Part shown: positions 55,136 to 63,504 of the stretch, piece after piece
Position numbering within the stretch: the stretch's first letter is position 1
Layout: each line of letters begins with the position of its first letter
DNA from: Streptococcus suis
Lineage (GTDB): Bacteria > Bacillota > Bacilli > Lactobacillales > Streptococcaceae
Assembly: GCA_022354845.1 (NCBI GenBank)
Contig: CP031970.1
Location: 868,001-932,000, forward strand
Direction: 5' to 3'
Length of the DNA: 64,000 nucleotides
Program-made: the position numbers and the translations under genes
Notes under the pieces: model-generated
What the model saw: the letters and a program-made list of their open reading frames with translations, nothing else
Told to the model about the DNA's origin: nothing
Database searches by the model: none

Positions 55136-56353
55136 GTGAAAAAGAAGAGTTTCTTAATTATATTGATCATTTTGGCTTGTACCCAGTTGACAGGCTGTTC
55201 ATACTTTCCTCAAACAGAGGATTTTAGCAAGGTAATCAGCGGAGAAGCATCACAAGAAGCTAAAGTCTTTGAAAATGAATTGCAACAGATGAGGGAGGAA
55301 GTTGCTGATTACTTTTATTATCAACAATTAGACACTGATGAGGAACGCCGTGTCTACCTCCAATTAGCTAATGGTTTGCGTACCTTTAAACAGCAGATTA
55401 CAATTGACAGAGTAGACGATGAGACCTATACGCGTGCATTTTTCTCTGTAGCAAATGATTTCCCTGAGTATTACTGGATGACTGACGCAATGAGGGATGG
55501 CATTGATTATCAGGACCTTTCTGAGCCTGACTATCCGCTACAGGTTGAAGAAGAAAGTGAAAAAATAGCAACTTTGGCACAATCCATCGTTAGTCAAGCT
55601 CCAAAGGATCAGGTATACGATACTGTGAAATTCTTCTATGAATACATTATTCAGCATACGGATTATAATCTTGCAGCTTTGAGTGATAGTCAGATTAGTT
55701 GGGACAATCAATCCATAAAATCAGTTTTGCTAGATAATAGCTCGGTATGTGCAGGTTATAGCCGAACCTTTCAATATTTATGTAAATTGGCTGGGATAGA
55801 ATCTGTCTATGTATCTGGTAATGTGACTGGAACAAATGGTGAAACCATTGAACACGCTTGGAATTTAGTGAAGATTGATCAGCAATACTATGGTGTAGAT
55901 TCAACCTGGGGTGATCCAGTCTTTGAAGAAGCTATGGGGAGTCAAGCGCAATCTACTATTAGCTATGACTATCTATGTGTTCCAGATTCCATCTTGTATA
56001 GAAATAGAGTTGCTGATGCGGACTTACTGAGTTATTGGGGAACAGAATATCCATATACGGAGAGACCACTTACCTATCCTTCTTGTACTGACAATGCCTT
56101 AAATTATTACGTTCAGCAAGGCACTTATTTTGAGAATTTTGATGAGGAATTAGTCGTTCAAACTGTTTCTAATCTTTATCAGGCAGGTCAGCGCCGGATT
56201 GCGTGTCAATTTTCTAATCAAGCAGCCTTGAATCAAATGGTGGAATATGCAGCTTCGGGTACCAATCGACTATTTGAAGTACTGGGCTGGATTGAAACTT
56301 ACCAATATCTGTACAATGAACAGACCTTAACATTTGAATTGGTAGTAGACTAG
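55136..56353 (+). CDS. Transglutaminase-like lipoprotein
   Basis: A 405-residue protein with a lipoprotein signal peptide; the lipobox QLTGC places the lipidated Cys at 21. Residues about 160-265 form a transglutaminase-core domain whose predicted triad is Cys205 (SSVCAGYSR), His240 (ETIEHAWNLV) and Asp255 (YYGVDSTWGD). The upstream and downstream portions are not assigned. Such domains in bacterial surface proteins act as peptidases or cross-linkers. GTG 55136 is used, with GAGGAGAGGAG upstream; its -10 TATACT-like box lies near 55108. It follows ciaH behind a terminator, so it has its own promoter. Confidence 0.82.
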   Translation: MKKKSFLIILIILACTQLTGCSYFPQTEDFSKVISGEASQEAKVFENELQQMREEVADYFYYQQLDTDEERRVYLQLANGLRTFKQQITIDRVDDETYTRAFFSVANDFPEYYWMTDAMRDGIDYQDLSEPDYPLQVEEESEKIATLAQSIVSQAPKDQVYDTVKFFYEYIIQHTDYNLAALSDSQISWDNQSIKSVLLDNSSVCAGYSRTFQYLCKLAGIESVYVSGNVTGTNGETIEHAWNLVKIDQQYYGVDSTWGDPVFEEAMGSQAQSTISYDYLCVPDSILYRNRVADADLLSYWGTEYPYTERPLTYPSCTDNALNYYVQQGTYFENFDEELVVQTVSNLYQAGQRRIACQFSNQAALNQMVEYAASGTNRLFEVLGWIETYQYLYNEQTLTFELVVD

Positions 56354-56386
56354 AAAAAAAGAAGTCCTTGATAGACTTCTTTTTTA
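56354..56386. terminator. Bidirectional terminator between converging genes
   Basis: AAAAAAAGAAGTC (56354-56366) pairs with GACTTCTTTTTT (56374-56385). It serves the lipoprotein gene on the plus strand and rpsT on the minus strand. Confidence 0.85.
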
Positions 56387-56620
56387 TTATGCAAGTTTTG
56401 ATGCAAGACGTGCTTTGTCGCGGCTTGCTTTGTTTTTGTGAATCAAACCTTTAGTTTCTGCTTTATCGATTGCTGAGCTAGCAAAGCGGAAAAGCTCTTC
56501 AGATGGGTTAGCTTCAAATGTTTTAATTGCAGTACGCATAGCTGATTTTTGTGCTGAGTTTTTTTCGTTTTGTTTAACGTTCAATTCAGCGCGTTTGATA
56601 GCTGACTTAATGTTTGCCAA
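56387..56620 (-). CDS. rpsT: 30S ribosomal protein S20
   Basis: A 77-residue protein with the S20 pattern [31 protein letters not shown] and [15 protein letters not shown] take the TTG at 56620 as start, giving (M)[15 protein letters not shown] on the minus strand lies 8 bases upstream. The five extra residues from an upstream ATG at 56635 would destroy this SD spacing. A weak start codon is a known control feature of rpsT in E. coli; here it is a parallel. Confidence 0.95.
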   Translation of the reverse strand: MANIKSAIKRAELNVKQNEKNSAQKSAMRTAIKTFEANPSEELFRFASSAIDKAETKGLIHKNKASRDKARLASKLA

Positions 56621-56657
56621 TGGTTTCACCTCCACCCTTTCTTGTACTAACTATACC

Positions 56658-56686
56658 ATTATATATGAAAAGACTGCATTTGACAA
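56658..56686 (-). promoter_or_regulatory. Promoter of rpsT
   Basis: On the minus strand TTGTCA (56686-56681), 17-bp spacer and TATAAT (56663-56658) form a near-consensus promoter, giving a leader of about 30 nt. Confidence 0.8.
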
Positions 56687-56693
56687 GTGAAAT

Positions 56694-57614
56694 TTATTTT
56701 TTTAAGTAAATTTCATCGATTTCGTGATTCAATCCTTTGTGTAGGATAATATCTGCTCGGTTTCGTGTCGGTTCAATATACTTTTCTAGGTTGGCCAAGT
56801 TAATATTTTTCCAGATACTTTGAGCCATTTCAATGACTTCTGCAAATGGTAAATGTGTGAAGCGATGGTAATAGTTTGTGGGATCTTTTTCAGCTAGTTT
56901 CAGCAATTTTTGGAATCGTTCAAAGTACCAGGTTTCAATATTATCCACGTCAGCATCTACATAAATCGAAACATCAAAATAGTCGCTCACATACAATCGT
57001 TGGTTTTGAGGATTTTGGAATACGTTGATGCCTTCCACGATGAGGAAATCAGGTGCCTCGATGGTTTGATAAGAATCTGGAACGATATCGTAAATTTCGT
57101 GTGAATAAGTTGGAATGCTAAAAGATTCACCATTTTTTATAGTATCCACAAAATTCAGTAACAGCTCCATATTGTATGATTCAGGAAACCCTTTTTTGTC
57201 AAGAAGACCTTTTTCTTGAAGCTCTGCATTTGGATAAAGAAATCCATCTGTCGTAACCAACTCAACTTTTGCATGCCTAAATGTTTGGGAAAGTAATATT
57301 TGTAGAAGTCGACTGGTTGTAGATTTTCCGACAGCAACACTACCAGACACACCTATGATAAAGGGTTGTTCTTTGATTTTCTTTTGTAAAAACAAACTTT
57401 TTGAAAAGGTTAAATCCGTGCGAGCTTTACGATAAATGCGAATGAGATTGATCAATGGTAAATAGACGTCCGAAACTTCTTGGAGTTTTATATTATCATT
57501 GAAACTCTTTATGGAGTTTAGTTCTTCTTGTGTGAGTGGAGCTGTCGTATGGCGGTGAAGTTGTTGCCAGGTTTCTCTGCTAATGCGTTCAAAATTTATA
57601 AATTCATTTTTCAT
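56694..57614 (-). CDS. coaA: Type I pantothenate kinase
   Basis: A 306-residue kinase for the first step of CoA synthesis. Walker A is [19 protein letters not shown] near residue 92, followed by [18 protein letters not shown] and the YDIVPDSYQ and [13 protein letters not shown] segments. ATG 57614 is chosen because the family starts MxNEFxxFxRIxRxxW and the longer frame to 57653 has no support. There is no SD at this start and the promoter abuts it. It is divergent from the deo operon. Confidence 0.94.
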   Translation of the reverse strand: MKNEFINFERISRETWQQLHRHTTAPLTQEELNSIKSFNDNIKLQEVSDVYLPLINLIRIYRKARTDLTFSKSLFLQKKIKEQPFIIGVSGSVAVGKSTTSRLLQILLSQTFRHAKVELVTTDGFLYPNAELQEKGLLDKKGFPESYNMELLLNFVDTIKNGESFSIPTYSHEIYDIVPDSYQTIEAPDFLIVEGINVFQNPQNQRLYVSDYFDVSIYVDADVDNIETWYFERFQKLLKLAEKDPTNYYHRFTHLPFAEVIEMAQSIWKNINLANLEKYIEPTRNRADIILHKGLNHEIDEIYLKK

Positions 57615-57620
57615 GGGCCT

Positions 57621-57649
57621 ATTGTAGCACGAATTAGATTTTAAGTAAA
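57621..57649 (-). promoter_or_regulatory. Promoter of coaA, predicting a leaderless mRNA
   Basis: On the minus strand TTTACT (57649-57644), 17-bp spacer and TACAAT (57626-57621). The -10 ends only 6 bases before the ATG, so a normal start site would fall on or next to the A of the start codon. No Shine-Dalgarno is present. Confidence 0.6.
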
Positions 57650-57654
57650 ACATC

Positions 57655-57683
57655 TTGTAAACGCTTTTTGGAAATGTTATAAT
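57655..57683 (+). promoter_or_regulatory. Promoter of the deo operon with overlapping cre-like site
   Basis: TTGTAA (57655-57660), a 17-bp spacer and TATAAT (57678-57683). The -10 ends 6 bases before the ATG, so the transcript is predicted leaderless. TTGTAAACGCTTTTT (57655-57669) overlaps the -35 and fits the cre pattern WTGNAANCGNWNNCW at all but one specified position (T instead of C near the end). CcpA repression is therefore likely. Confidence 0.65.
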
Positions 57684-57689
57684 TAAGAC

Positions 57690-58280
57690 ATGTCAAATAT
57701 GTATTACGAGAAAAATCCAAGTACAGCACATGATATTCATGAACTTCGTGTTCTTTTACTGGACACCCCAATGACATTCCAAACAGACGCAGGGGTATTT
57801 AGTAAGAAAATGATAGATTATGGAAGTCAGGTGCTTTTAAAGTCTCTTCATTTAGAAGAAGGAAAGTCTTTGCTTGACGTAGGTTGTGGCTATGGTACGA
57901 TTGGCTTAACACTTGCAAAGGTCTATCATGTTGACACTACAATGATAGATATCAATAACAGAGCCTTGGCATTGGCTGAAAAAAATGCTACACTAAACAA
58001 TGTTGCTGTCGACATTTTCCAATCCGATATCTATGAAAATGTGACAAAACAATTTGATTATATTGTTTCAAACCCTCCAATTCGCGCTGGTAAGGCGGTT
58101 GTTCACCAAGTGATTTCAGGAGCTAAGAATCATCTATCCGAAAATGGCACGCTTACTATTGTAATTCAGAAAAAACAAGGTGCACCAAGTGCAAAAGCTA
58201 AGATGGAAGAGGTTTTTGGAAACTGTGAAATTATCAGGAAGGATAAAGGATATTATATCCTCGAAAGTGTGAACAAATGA
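57690..58280 (+). CDS. RsmC-like class I methyltransferase
   Basis: A 196-residue SAM-dependent methyltransferase. Motif I is [19 protein letters not shown], followed by [15 protein letters not shown] and the catalytic [11 protein letters not shown] (NPPY-type, Asn as in rRNA/guanine N2 methyltransferases). It resembles RsmC (16S m2G1207) but lacks its N-terminal duplicate domain. It has no SD, and promoter spacing suggests a leaderless mRNA starting at this ATG. It overlaps pdp by 4 bases (ATGA), so it is part of the deoxynucleoside operon though its function is not nucleoside catabolism. Confidence 0.85.
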   Translation: MSNMYYEKNPSTAHDIHELRVLLLDTPMTFQTDAGVFSKKMIDYGSQVLLKSLHLEEGKSLLDVGCGYGTIGLTLAKVYHVDTTMIDINNRALALAEKNATLNNVAVDIFQSDIYENVTKQFDYIVSNPPIRAGKAVVHQVISGAKNHLSENGTLTIVIQKKQGAPSAKAKMEEVFGNCEIIRKDKGYYILESVNK

Positions 58281-59554
58281 GAGCAGTTGACTTAATTCAA
58301 AAAAAAAGAGATGGTTTAGAATTATCGTCAGATGAGATCAAATGGTTGATTGACGGTTACGTAGCTGGAACTGTTCCAGATTATCAGATGTCTGCTCTTG
58401 CGATGGCTATTTACTTTAAGGGCATGTCAACGCGTGAAATTTCAGATTTAACCATGTCTATGGTTGCAACGGGTGAACAGATTGATTTATCAGCCATTCC
58501 AGGTATAAAAGTGGATAAACATTCTACTGGTGGTGTTGGTGACAAGGTCACCCTGATTCTTGCCCCTCTGGTTGCAAGTTTTGGTGTTCCTGTAGCAAAA
58601 ATGAGCGGTCGTGGTTTAGGCCATACTGGTGGTACACTAGACAAGTTAGAATCGATTAATGGTTTTCAAATTGAAGTTAGTCAAGAAGATTTTATTAAAC
58701 AAGTTCAAGAAACTGGTGTTGCAGTAATTGGCCAATCTGACAATCTGGTGAAAGCGGACAAATTACTCTACGCCCTTCGAGATGTCACTGCCACAGTTGA
58801 TATTATTCCTTTAATTGCAAGTTCTGTCATGTCTAAAAAAATTGCAGCAGGTGCAGATGCGATTCTTCTAGATGTCACTGTTGGTGAGGGTGCTTTCATG
58901 AAGACTGTGGAGGATGCGCGTGTTCTTGCACAAACCATGGTTGATTTAGGGAATGCTGTTGGCCGTAAAACAGTCGCAGTTTTGACAGACATGTCACAAC
59001 CAGTAGGGACTTCAATTGGTAATCGATTAGAAATTTTAGAAGCCCTTGAAATATTGCAAGGGAGAGGTCGCGAGGATGTAACCAATTTCATTTGCGAATT
59101 AGCACATATCATGTTAGTTCTTGCGAATGTTGAAAAGAGTGTTGAAGAAGTTAAACAGCATATTGATAATGGCCTCGCATTGAAGAAGTTTGAGGAAATG
59201 GTGCTTGCACAGGGTGGTGATTTATCTGATCTATACCGACCTGTAGAAGTGTCACACCAAGTTCCTGTTTATGCAGAGAAAGACGGTTATATCGTGGCAC
59301 TACCAGCATTAGAGTTTGGCTTATTTGCCATGAAACTTGGTGCAGGTCGCGCTGTAAAATCGGATCAATTGGATTACGAAACGGGAATTATTTTCCATAA
59401 AAAAGTAGGTGAATCTGTTGCAGAAGGTGAACAGATTGCGACAATATATGCCAATGAAAATATTTCGGAAGATATGCTTACAAATTTTCAAAAAAATGTT
59501 AAAATAGATAAAACAAGTGTAAAGACGAAAGAAATTATTGAAATAATTTATTAA
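58277..59554 (+). CDS. pdp: Pyrimidine-nucleoside phosphorylase
   Basis: A 425-residue phosphorylase splitting thymidine, uridine or deoxyuridine to base and (deoxy)ribose-1-phosphate. Typical are the N-terminal DLIQKKRDGLELSSDEIKW, the KHSTGGVGDKVTLIL anion loop, KMSGRGLGHTGGTLDKLES and SVMSKKIAAGADAILLD, VGEGAFMKT. The Gram-positive type accepts several pyrimidines, unlike the thymidine-only DeoA. It feeds deoC. Confidence 0.93.
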   Translation: MRAVDLIQKKRDGLELSSDEIKWLIDGYVAGTVPDYQMSALAMAIYFKGMSTREISDLTMSMVATGEQIDLSAIPGIKVDKHSTGGVGDKVTLILAPLVASFGVPVAKMSGRGLGHTGGTLDKLESINGFQIEVSQEDFIKQVQETGVAVIGQSDNLVKADKLLYALRDVTATVDIIPLIASSVMSKKIAAGADAILLDVTVGEGAFMKTVEDARVLAQTMVDLGNAVGRKTVAVLTDMSQPVGTSIGNRLEILEALEILQGRGREDVTNFICELAHIMLVLANVEKSVEEVKQHIDNGLALKKFEEMVLAQGGDLSDLYRPVEVSHQVPVYAEKDGYIVALPALEFGLFAMKLGAGRAVKSDQLDYETGIIFHKKVGESVAEGEQIATIYANENISEDMLTNFQKNVKIDKTSVKTKEIIEIIY

Positions 59555-59569
59555 TGTACGGAGAAAACC

Positions 59570-60232
59570 ATGAAATTGAATAAATATATTGATCATACAA
59601 TCTTAAAACCAGAAACAACACAAGAACAGGTTGAAAAGATTCTATCTGAAGCAAAAGAATATGATTTTGCTAGTGTCTGTGTAAATCCAACATGGGTTTC
59701 ATTGGCAGCAGAAAGCCTGAAAGACAGTGATGTTAAAGTTTGTACAGTAATTGGCTTCCCTTTGGGAGCAAGTACTTCTGCAGTTAAAGCCTTTGAAACC
59801 AAAGATGCTATTGCAAATGGTGCTGATGAGATTGATATGGTGATCAATGTCGGTGCTTTAAAAGCTGGAAATGATGCCTTGGTTTTGGATGATATTAAAG
59901 CAGTTGTAGATGCTAGTGGTGATAAACTTGTTAAAGTAATCATCGAAGCTTGCTTATTAACAGATGATGAGAAAGTGAGAGCTTGTCAATTGTCAAAAGA
60001 AGCTGGAGCTGATTATGTGAAGACTTCTACCGGTTTTTCAACTGGTGGTGCTACAGTTGCTGACGTCGCATTGATGAGAAAAACTGTGGGTCCAGACATG
60101 GGCGTTAAAGCTTCTGGTGGTGCACGTTCTTATGAAGATGCTATTGCCTTCATCGAAGCTGGAGCATCTCGAATTGGTGCATCGTCAGGTGTAGCAATTA
60201 TGAACGGAGCACAGGCGGATGGAGACTACTAA
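59570..60232 (+). CDS. deoC: Deoxyribose-phosphate aldolase
   Basis: A 220-residue aldolase splitting 2-deoxyribose-5-phosphate to glyceraldehyde-3-phosphate and acetaldehyde. The catalytic lysines are in [10 protein letters not shown] and [16 protein letters not shown] (Schiff base Lys); [10 protein letters not shown] is at the N terminus and [13 protein letters not shown] near the end. Its end overlaps cdd by 14 bases. Confidence 0.95.
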   Translation: MKLNKYIDHTILKPETTQEQVEKILSEAKEYDFASVCVNPTWVSLAAESLKDSDVKVCTVIGFPLGASTSAVKAFETKDAIANGADEIDMVINVGALKAGNDALVLDDIKAVVDASGDKLVKVIIEACLLTDDEKVRACQLSKEAGADYVKTSTGFSTGGATVADVALMRKTVGPDMGVKASGGARSYEDAIAFIEAGASRIGASSGVAIMNGAQADGDY

Positions 60233-60608
60233 TTTAATAGAACTAGTTGTAGACAATAGCAAATATGCCTATGTGCCCTATTCACATTTTCCAGTCAGTG
60301 CTATTCTTGTTACAAAGTCTGGGGAACTATATTCAGGTGTGAATATAGAAAATGCTAGTTTTGGGTTGACGAATTGTGCCGAGAGAACAGCGATTTTTAA
60401 AGCAATCTCCGAGGGAGTACGTGACTTCTCTGAAATTATTATTTATGGTGAAACAGAGAAGCCAATATCTCCTTGTGGAGCATGTCGCCAAGTTATGGCG
60501 GAATTTTTTGATAAGGATTTAAAAGTGACTCTTGTCGCTAAAGATAAATCGACAGTCGTGATGACAGTCGGGGAATTACTTCCATATTCCTTTACAGACT
60601 TATCTTAG
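60219..60608 (+). CDS. cdd: Cytidine deaminase
   Basis: A 129-residue zinc enzyme deaminating (deoxy)cytidine. [16 protein letters not shown] and [20 protein letters not shown] hold the HxE/CAE motif in its Cys form (NCAERTA with catalytic Glu), and [14 protein letters not shown] gives the PCxxC zinc ligands. ATG 60219 lies in the deoC end with GGAG 9 bases upstream. It supplies uridine for pdp. Confidence 0.95.
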   Translation: METTNLIELVVDNSKYAYVPYSHFPVSAILVTKSGELYSGVNIENASFGLTNCAERTAIFKAISEGVRDFSEIIIYGETEKPISPCGACRQVMAEFFDKDLKVTLVAKDKSTVVMTVGELLPYSFTDLS

Positions 60609-60645
60609 TCTATATGGCAGTCTAATGACTGTAGCAATCTCATTC

Positions 60646-60675
60646 TGCAACACAATAGTTGCAAAACGTTTTTTT
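60646..60675 (+). terminator. Hairpin with T run before the BMP lipoprotein
   Basis: TGCAAC (60646-60651) and GTTGCA (60658-60663) flank a 6-nt loop, with a T run at 60669-60675 after a short spacer. A second hairpin CAGTC/GACTG is near 60618-60631. They may partly separate the catabolic genes from the transporter. Confidence 0.4.
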
Positions 60676-60689
60676 AGGAGGGTTCAGAA

Positions 60690-61751
60690 ATGAACAAGAA
60701 ATTTATTGGCCTTGGGCTAGCTTCAGTTGCAGCTCTTTCTTTAGCAGCTTGCGGAAGCCGTACTGCAAAGAATGATTCGTCATCATCTGATAGTGCTTCA
60801 AGCATTAAAGCAGCAATTGTTACCGATATCGGTGGTGTTGATGACCGTTCATTTAACCAATCTGCGTGGGAAGGTCTTCAAGAGTGGGGCGATGCAGCGG
60901 GTCTTTCTAAAGGTAATGGTTATGACTATTTCCAATCTGCTAATGAATCAGAATACATTACCAACCTTGATTCAGCAGTTTCAGGCGGTTACAACCTAGT
61001 ATTTGGTATTGGCTTTGCGTTGGAATCAGCGATTAAAGAAGTGGCTCCAAACAACCCAGATACACACTATGTTATCGTGGATAGTGTTGTTGCTGACGAA
61101 GATAACGTAGTTAGCGTTGGTTTCGCTGACCATGAAGCTTCTTACCTTGCTGGTGTTGCGGCTGCTAAATCAACTAAAACGAAACAAGTTGGTTTTGTCG
61201 GTGGTATGAAAAGTGAAGTTATCGACCGTTTTGAAGCTGGTTTCGTAGCTGGTGTTAAATCTGTCGATGAATCAATCAAAATTGATATTCAATACGCTGG
61301 TTCATTTGGTGATGCTGCTAAAGGTCAAACGATCGCTGCTGCTCAATACGCTGCAGGTGCAGATATTATCTTCCACGCTTCTGGTGGTACTGGTAATGGT
61401 GTGTTTGCCGCTGCTAAAGCTGAAAACGAAACTCGTAATGAAGCAGATAAAGTTTGGGTAATCGGTGTTGACCGTGACCAATCCGCAGAAGGTGCTTACA
61501 CTTCTAAAGATGGTAAAGAATCTAACTTTGTATTGGCATCTACTTTGAAACTAGTTGGTGCAGCAGTAAAAGATATTGCTACAAAAGCTGAAAATGGTGA
61601 ATTCCCTGGTGGTGAAATCGTTCGTTATACTCTTGCTGATAAAGGTGTAGAGTTGGCTGAAACTAACCTTTCAGATGATGCTGCGAAAGCTGTTGCTGAC
61701 GCAAAACAAGCTATTCTTGATGGTAAAATAGAAGTACCAGAAAAACCATAA
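60690..61751 (+). CDS. BMP-family nucleoside-binding lipoprotein
   Basis: A 353-residue substrate-binding lipoprotein. Its lipobox LAAC puts the lipidated Cys at 21, after which a Ser-rich spacer leads into the BMP/PnrA fold: AIVTDIGGVDDRSFNQSAWE, FGIGFALESAI, SVGFADHEASYLAG, VGFVGGMKSEVIDRFEAGF, and IGVDRDQSAEGAY. It resembles RnsB of S. mutans and TmpC/PnrA. It should deliver nucleosides to the ABC transporter next door; AGGAGGG is the SD. Confidence 0.9.
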   Translation: MNKKFIGLGLASVAALSLAACGSRTAKNDSSSSDSASSIKAAIVTDIGGVDDRSFNQSAWEGLQEWGDAAGLSKGNGYDYFQSANESEYITNLDSAVSGGYNLVFGIGFALESAIKEVAPNNPDTHYVIVDSVVADEDNVVSVGFADHEASYLAGVAAAKSTKTKQVGFVGGMKSEVIDRFEAGFVAGVKSVDESIKIDIQYAGSFGDAAKGQTIAAAQYAAGADIIFHASGGTGNGVFAAAKAENETRNEADKVWVIGVDRDQSAEGAYTSKDGKESNFVLASTLKLVGAAVKDIATKAENGEFPGGEIVRYTLADKGVELAETNLSDDAAKAVADAKQAILDGKIEVPEKP

Positions 61752-61772
61752 GTTTTATATTGATGAATTCCG

Positions 61773-61800
61773 AAAGGGCGTCCACTCGGTCGCCCTTTTA
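61773..61800 (+). terminator. Attenuator/terminator after the lipoprotein gene
   Basis: AAAGGGCG (61773-61780) pairs with CGCCCTTT (61791-61798) across a 10-nt loop, with a short T run. Partial termination would make the lipoprotein more abundant than the transporter, as is common. Confidence 0.7.
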
Positions 61801-61968
61801 GAAGCTGAGATTTTTCTCAGTAAAGCCTATCATAATTGGTAGGTTTTACTGGTAAAAATGGTACAGTTAGCTGGAATGAACCTGCTAGTAACCCTACTTT
61901 CTTAAATGGGAATTAGTGGTTGGCAGTCGGCTCAATCTGTTTAACTGTAATCAGAAAGGAACTAGATT
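61801..61968 (+). promoter_or_regulatory. Structured leader before the nucleoside ABC ATPase
   Basis: CTGAGA/TCTCAG (61805-61820), GTAAAGCCTATC/GGTAGGTTTTAC (61820-61849, two G-U pairs) and a long-range helix TACAGTTA/TAACTGTA (61862-61869, 61942-61949) enclosing about 72 bases. The first two share bases (TCTCAG could pair with either), as in switching RNAs. No known riboswitch is recognised. AAAGGA at 61955-61960 is the SD. Confidence 0.45.
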
Positions 61969-63504
61969 ATGACTAAGGATTATGTCATTGAGATGCGTAA
62001 TATCACCAAAATATTTGGTGAGTTTGTTGCCAACGACCATATTAATTTGAATGTCAGACGTGGAGAAATTCACGCCCTTTTGGGTGAAAATGGTGCGGGT
62101 AAATCGACACTTATGAATATGCTTGCAGGCTTATTGGAGCCTACAAGCGGTGAGATTGTCATTAATGGTAAGGAAGTGAAAATTGATTCCCCTTCCAAAG
62201 CTGCACACTTGGGTATCGGGATGGTTCATCAACACTTTATGTTAGTGGATGCCTTTACTGTTGCTGAAAATATTATTTTAGGTAGTGAAACTACTAAAGC
62301 CGGTGTTATTGACCTTAAGAAGGCTATTGCAGAAATTAAAGAACTCTCTGCTCGCTACGGTCTTGAAGTAGATCCGACTGCAAAAGTTGCGGATATTTCT
62401 GTAGGGGCACAACAACGTGTGGAAATTTTAAAAACACTGTATCGTGGTGCAGACTTACTAATCTTTGATGAACCAACTGCTGTACTTACTCCGGCAGAGA
62501 TTGCAGAGCTATTGAAGATTATGAAGACCTTAGTCTCAGAAGGCAAATCAATTATTTTGATTACGCATAAATTGGATGAAATTCGTGCTGTTGCAGATAG
62601 TGTAACGGTTATTCGACGTGGTAAATCGATTCAAACTGTGGCAGTTGAAGGAGCAACCAACCAAGATTTGGCTGAATGGATGGTTGGGCGTTCTGTTTCT
62701 TTCAAAACAGAGAAAATTGAATCCCATCCAAAAGAAGTTGTTCTTTCTATTAAAGATTTGGTAGTCAATGAAAACCGCGGTATCCCAGCAGTGAAAGGTC
62801 TATCTCTTGACGTACGTGCAGGGGAAATAGTGGGTATTGCAGGTATTGATGGCAATGGACAAAGTGAATTGATTCAAGCAATTACTGGACTTCGCAAAGT
62901 GAAATCTGGTTCTATCACGATTAAAGGTGAGGAAGTGGTTGGTAAATCACCACGTAAGATTACTGAGATGCAGGTGAGTCACGTTCCTGAAGATCGTCAC
63001 CGTGATGGTTTAGTGCTTCCGTTGACCGTTGCTGAAAATATTGCTCTACAAACTTACTATAAAGAACCAAATTCTAAAAATGGTATTTTGAATTACACAG
63101 CGATTAATGAAAAGGCCCGTCAATTGATGCATGAATTTGATGTGCGTGGTGCAAGTGAATTAGTTCCAGCAAAAGCTCTTTCAGGTGGTAACCAACAAAA
63201 AGCGATCATTGCAAGGGAAATCGATCGCAATCCTGATTTATTGATTGTCAGTCAACCAACACGTGGTTTGGATGTTGGTGCCATTGAATATATTCGTAAA
63301 CGTCTTATTGCTGAACGGGATAAGGGGAAAGCAGTATTGGTTGTCAGCTTCGAATTGGATGAAATTTTGGATGTATCAGACCGTATTGCTGTCATCCACG
63401 ATGGTGTCATTCATGGTATTCTTGATCCTGCTAAGACAAACAAACAAGAATTGGGTGTCTTGATGGCTGGTGGTCATATCGAGGAGGGAGAAGTACATGC
63501 TTAA
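61969..63504 (+). CDS. Nucleoside ABC transporter ATPase (two-domain)
   Basis: A 511-residue protein with two ABC modules, of the sugar/nucleoside type (RnsA/NupA-like). Module 1 has LLGENGAGKSTLMNMLAG, SVGAQQRVEILKTLYRG and LLIFDEPTAVLTP. Module 2 (from about 265) has the degenerate Walker A IAGIDGNGQSELIQAI, LSGGNQQKAIIAREIDRN and LIVSQPTRGLDVGA. Only module 1 retains a perfect P-loop, as usual in this family. It overlaps the permease by 8 bases. Confidence 0.92.
   Translation: MTKDYVIEMRNITKIFGEFVANDHINLNVRRGEIHALLGENGAGKSTLMNMLAGLLEPTSGEIVINGKEVKIDSPSKAAHLGIGMVHQHFMLVDAFTVAENIILGSETTKAGVIDLKKAIAEIKELSARYGLEVDPTAKVADISVGAQQRVEILKTLYRGADLLIFDEPTAVLTPAEIAELLKIMKTLVSEGKSIILITHKLDEIRAVADSVTVIRRGKSIQTVAVEGATNQDLAEWMVGRSVSFKTEKIESHPKEVVLSIKDLVVNENRGIPAVKGLSLDVRAGEIVGIAGIDGNGQSELIQAITGLRKVKSGSITIKGEEVVGKSPRKITEMQVSHVPEDRHRDGLVLPLTVAENIALQTYYKEPNSKNGILNYTAINEKARQLMHEFDVRGASELVPAKALSGGNQQKAIIAREIDRNPDLLIVSQPTRGLDVGAIEYIRKRLIAERDKGKAVLVVSFELDEILDVSDRIAVIHDGVIHGILDPAKTNKQELGVLMAGGHIEEGEVHA

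Noticed and set aside
60657..60675. cre-like TTGCAAAACGTTTTT before the BMP lipoprotein
   Set aside because: Spacing between the AA and CG blocks is one base too long for a cre site; it reads better as hairpin plus T run.
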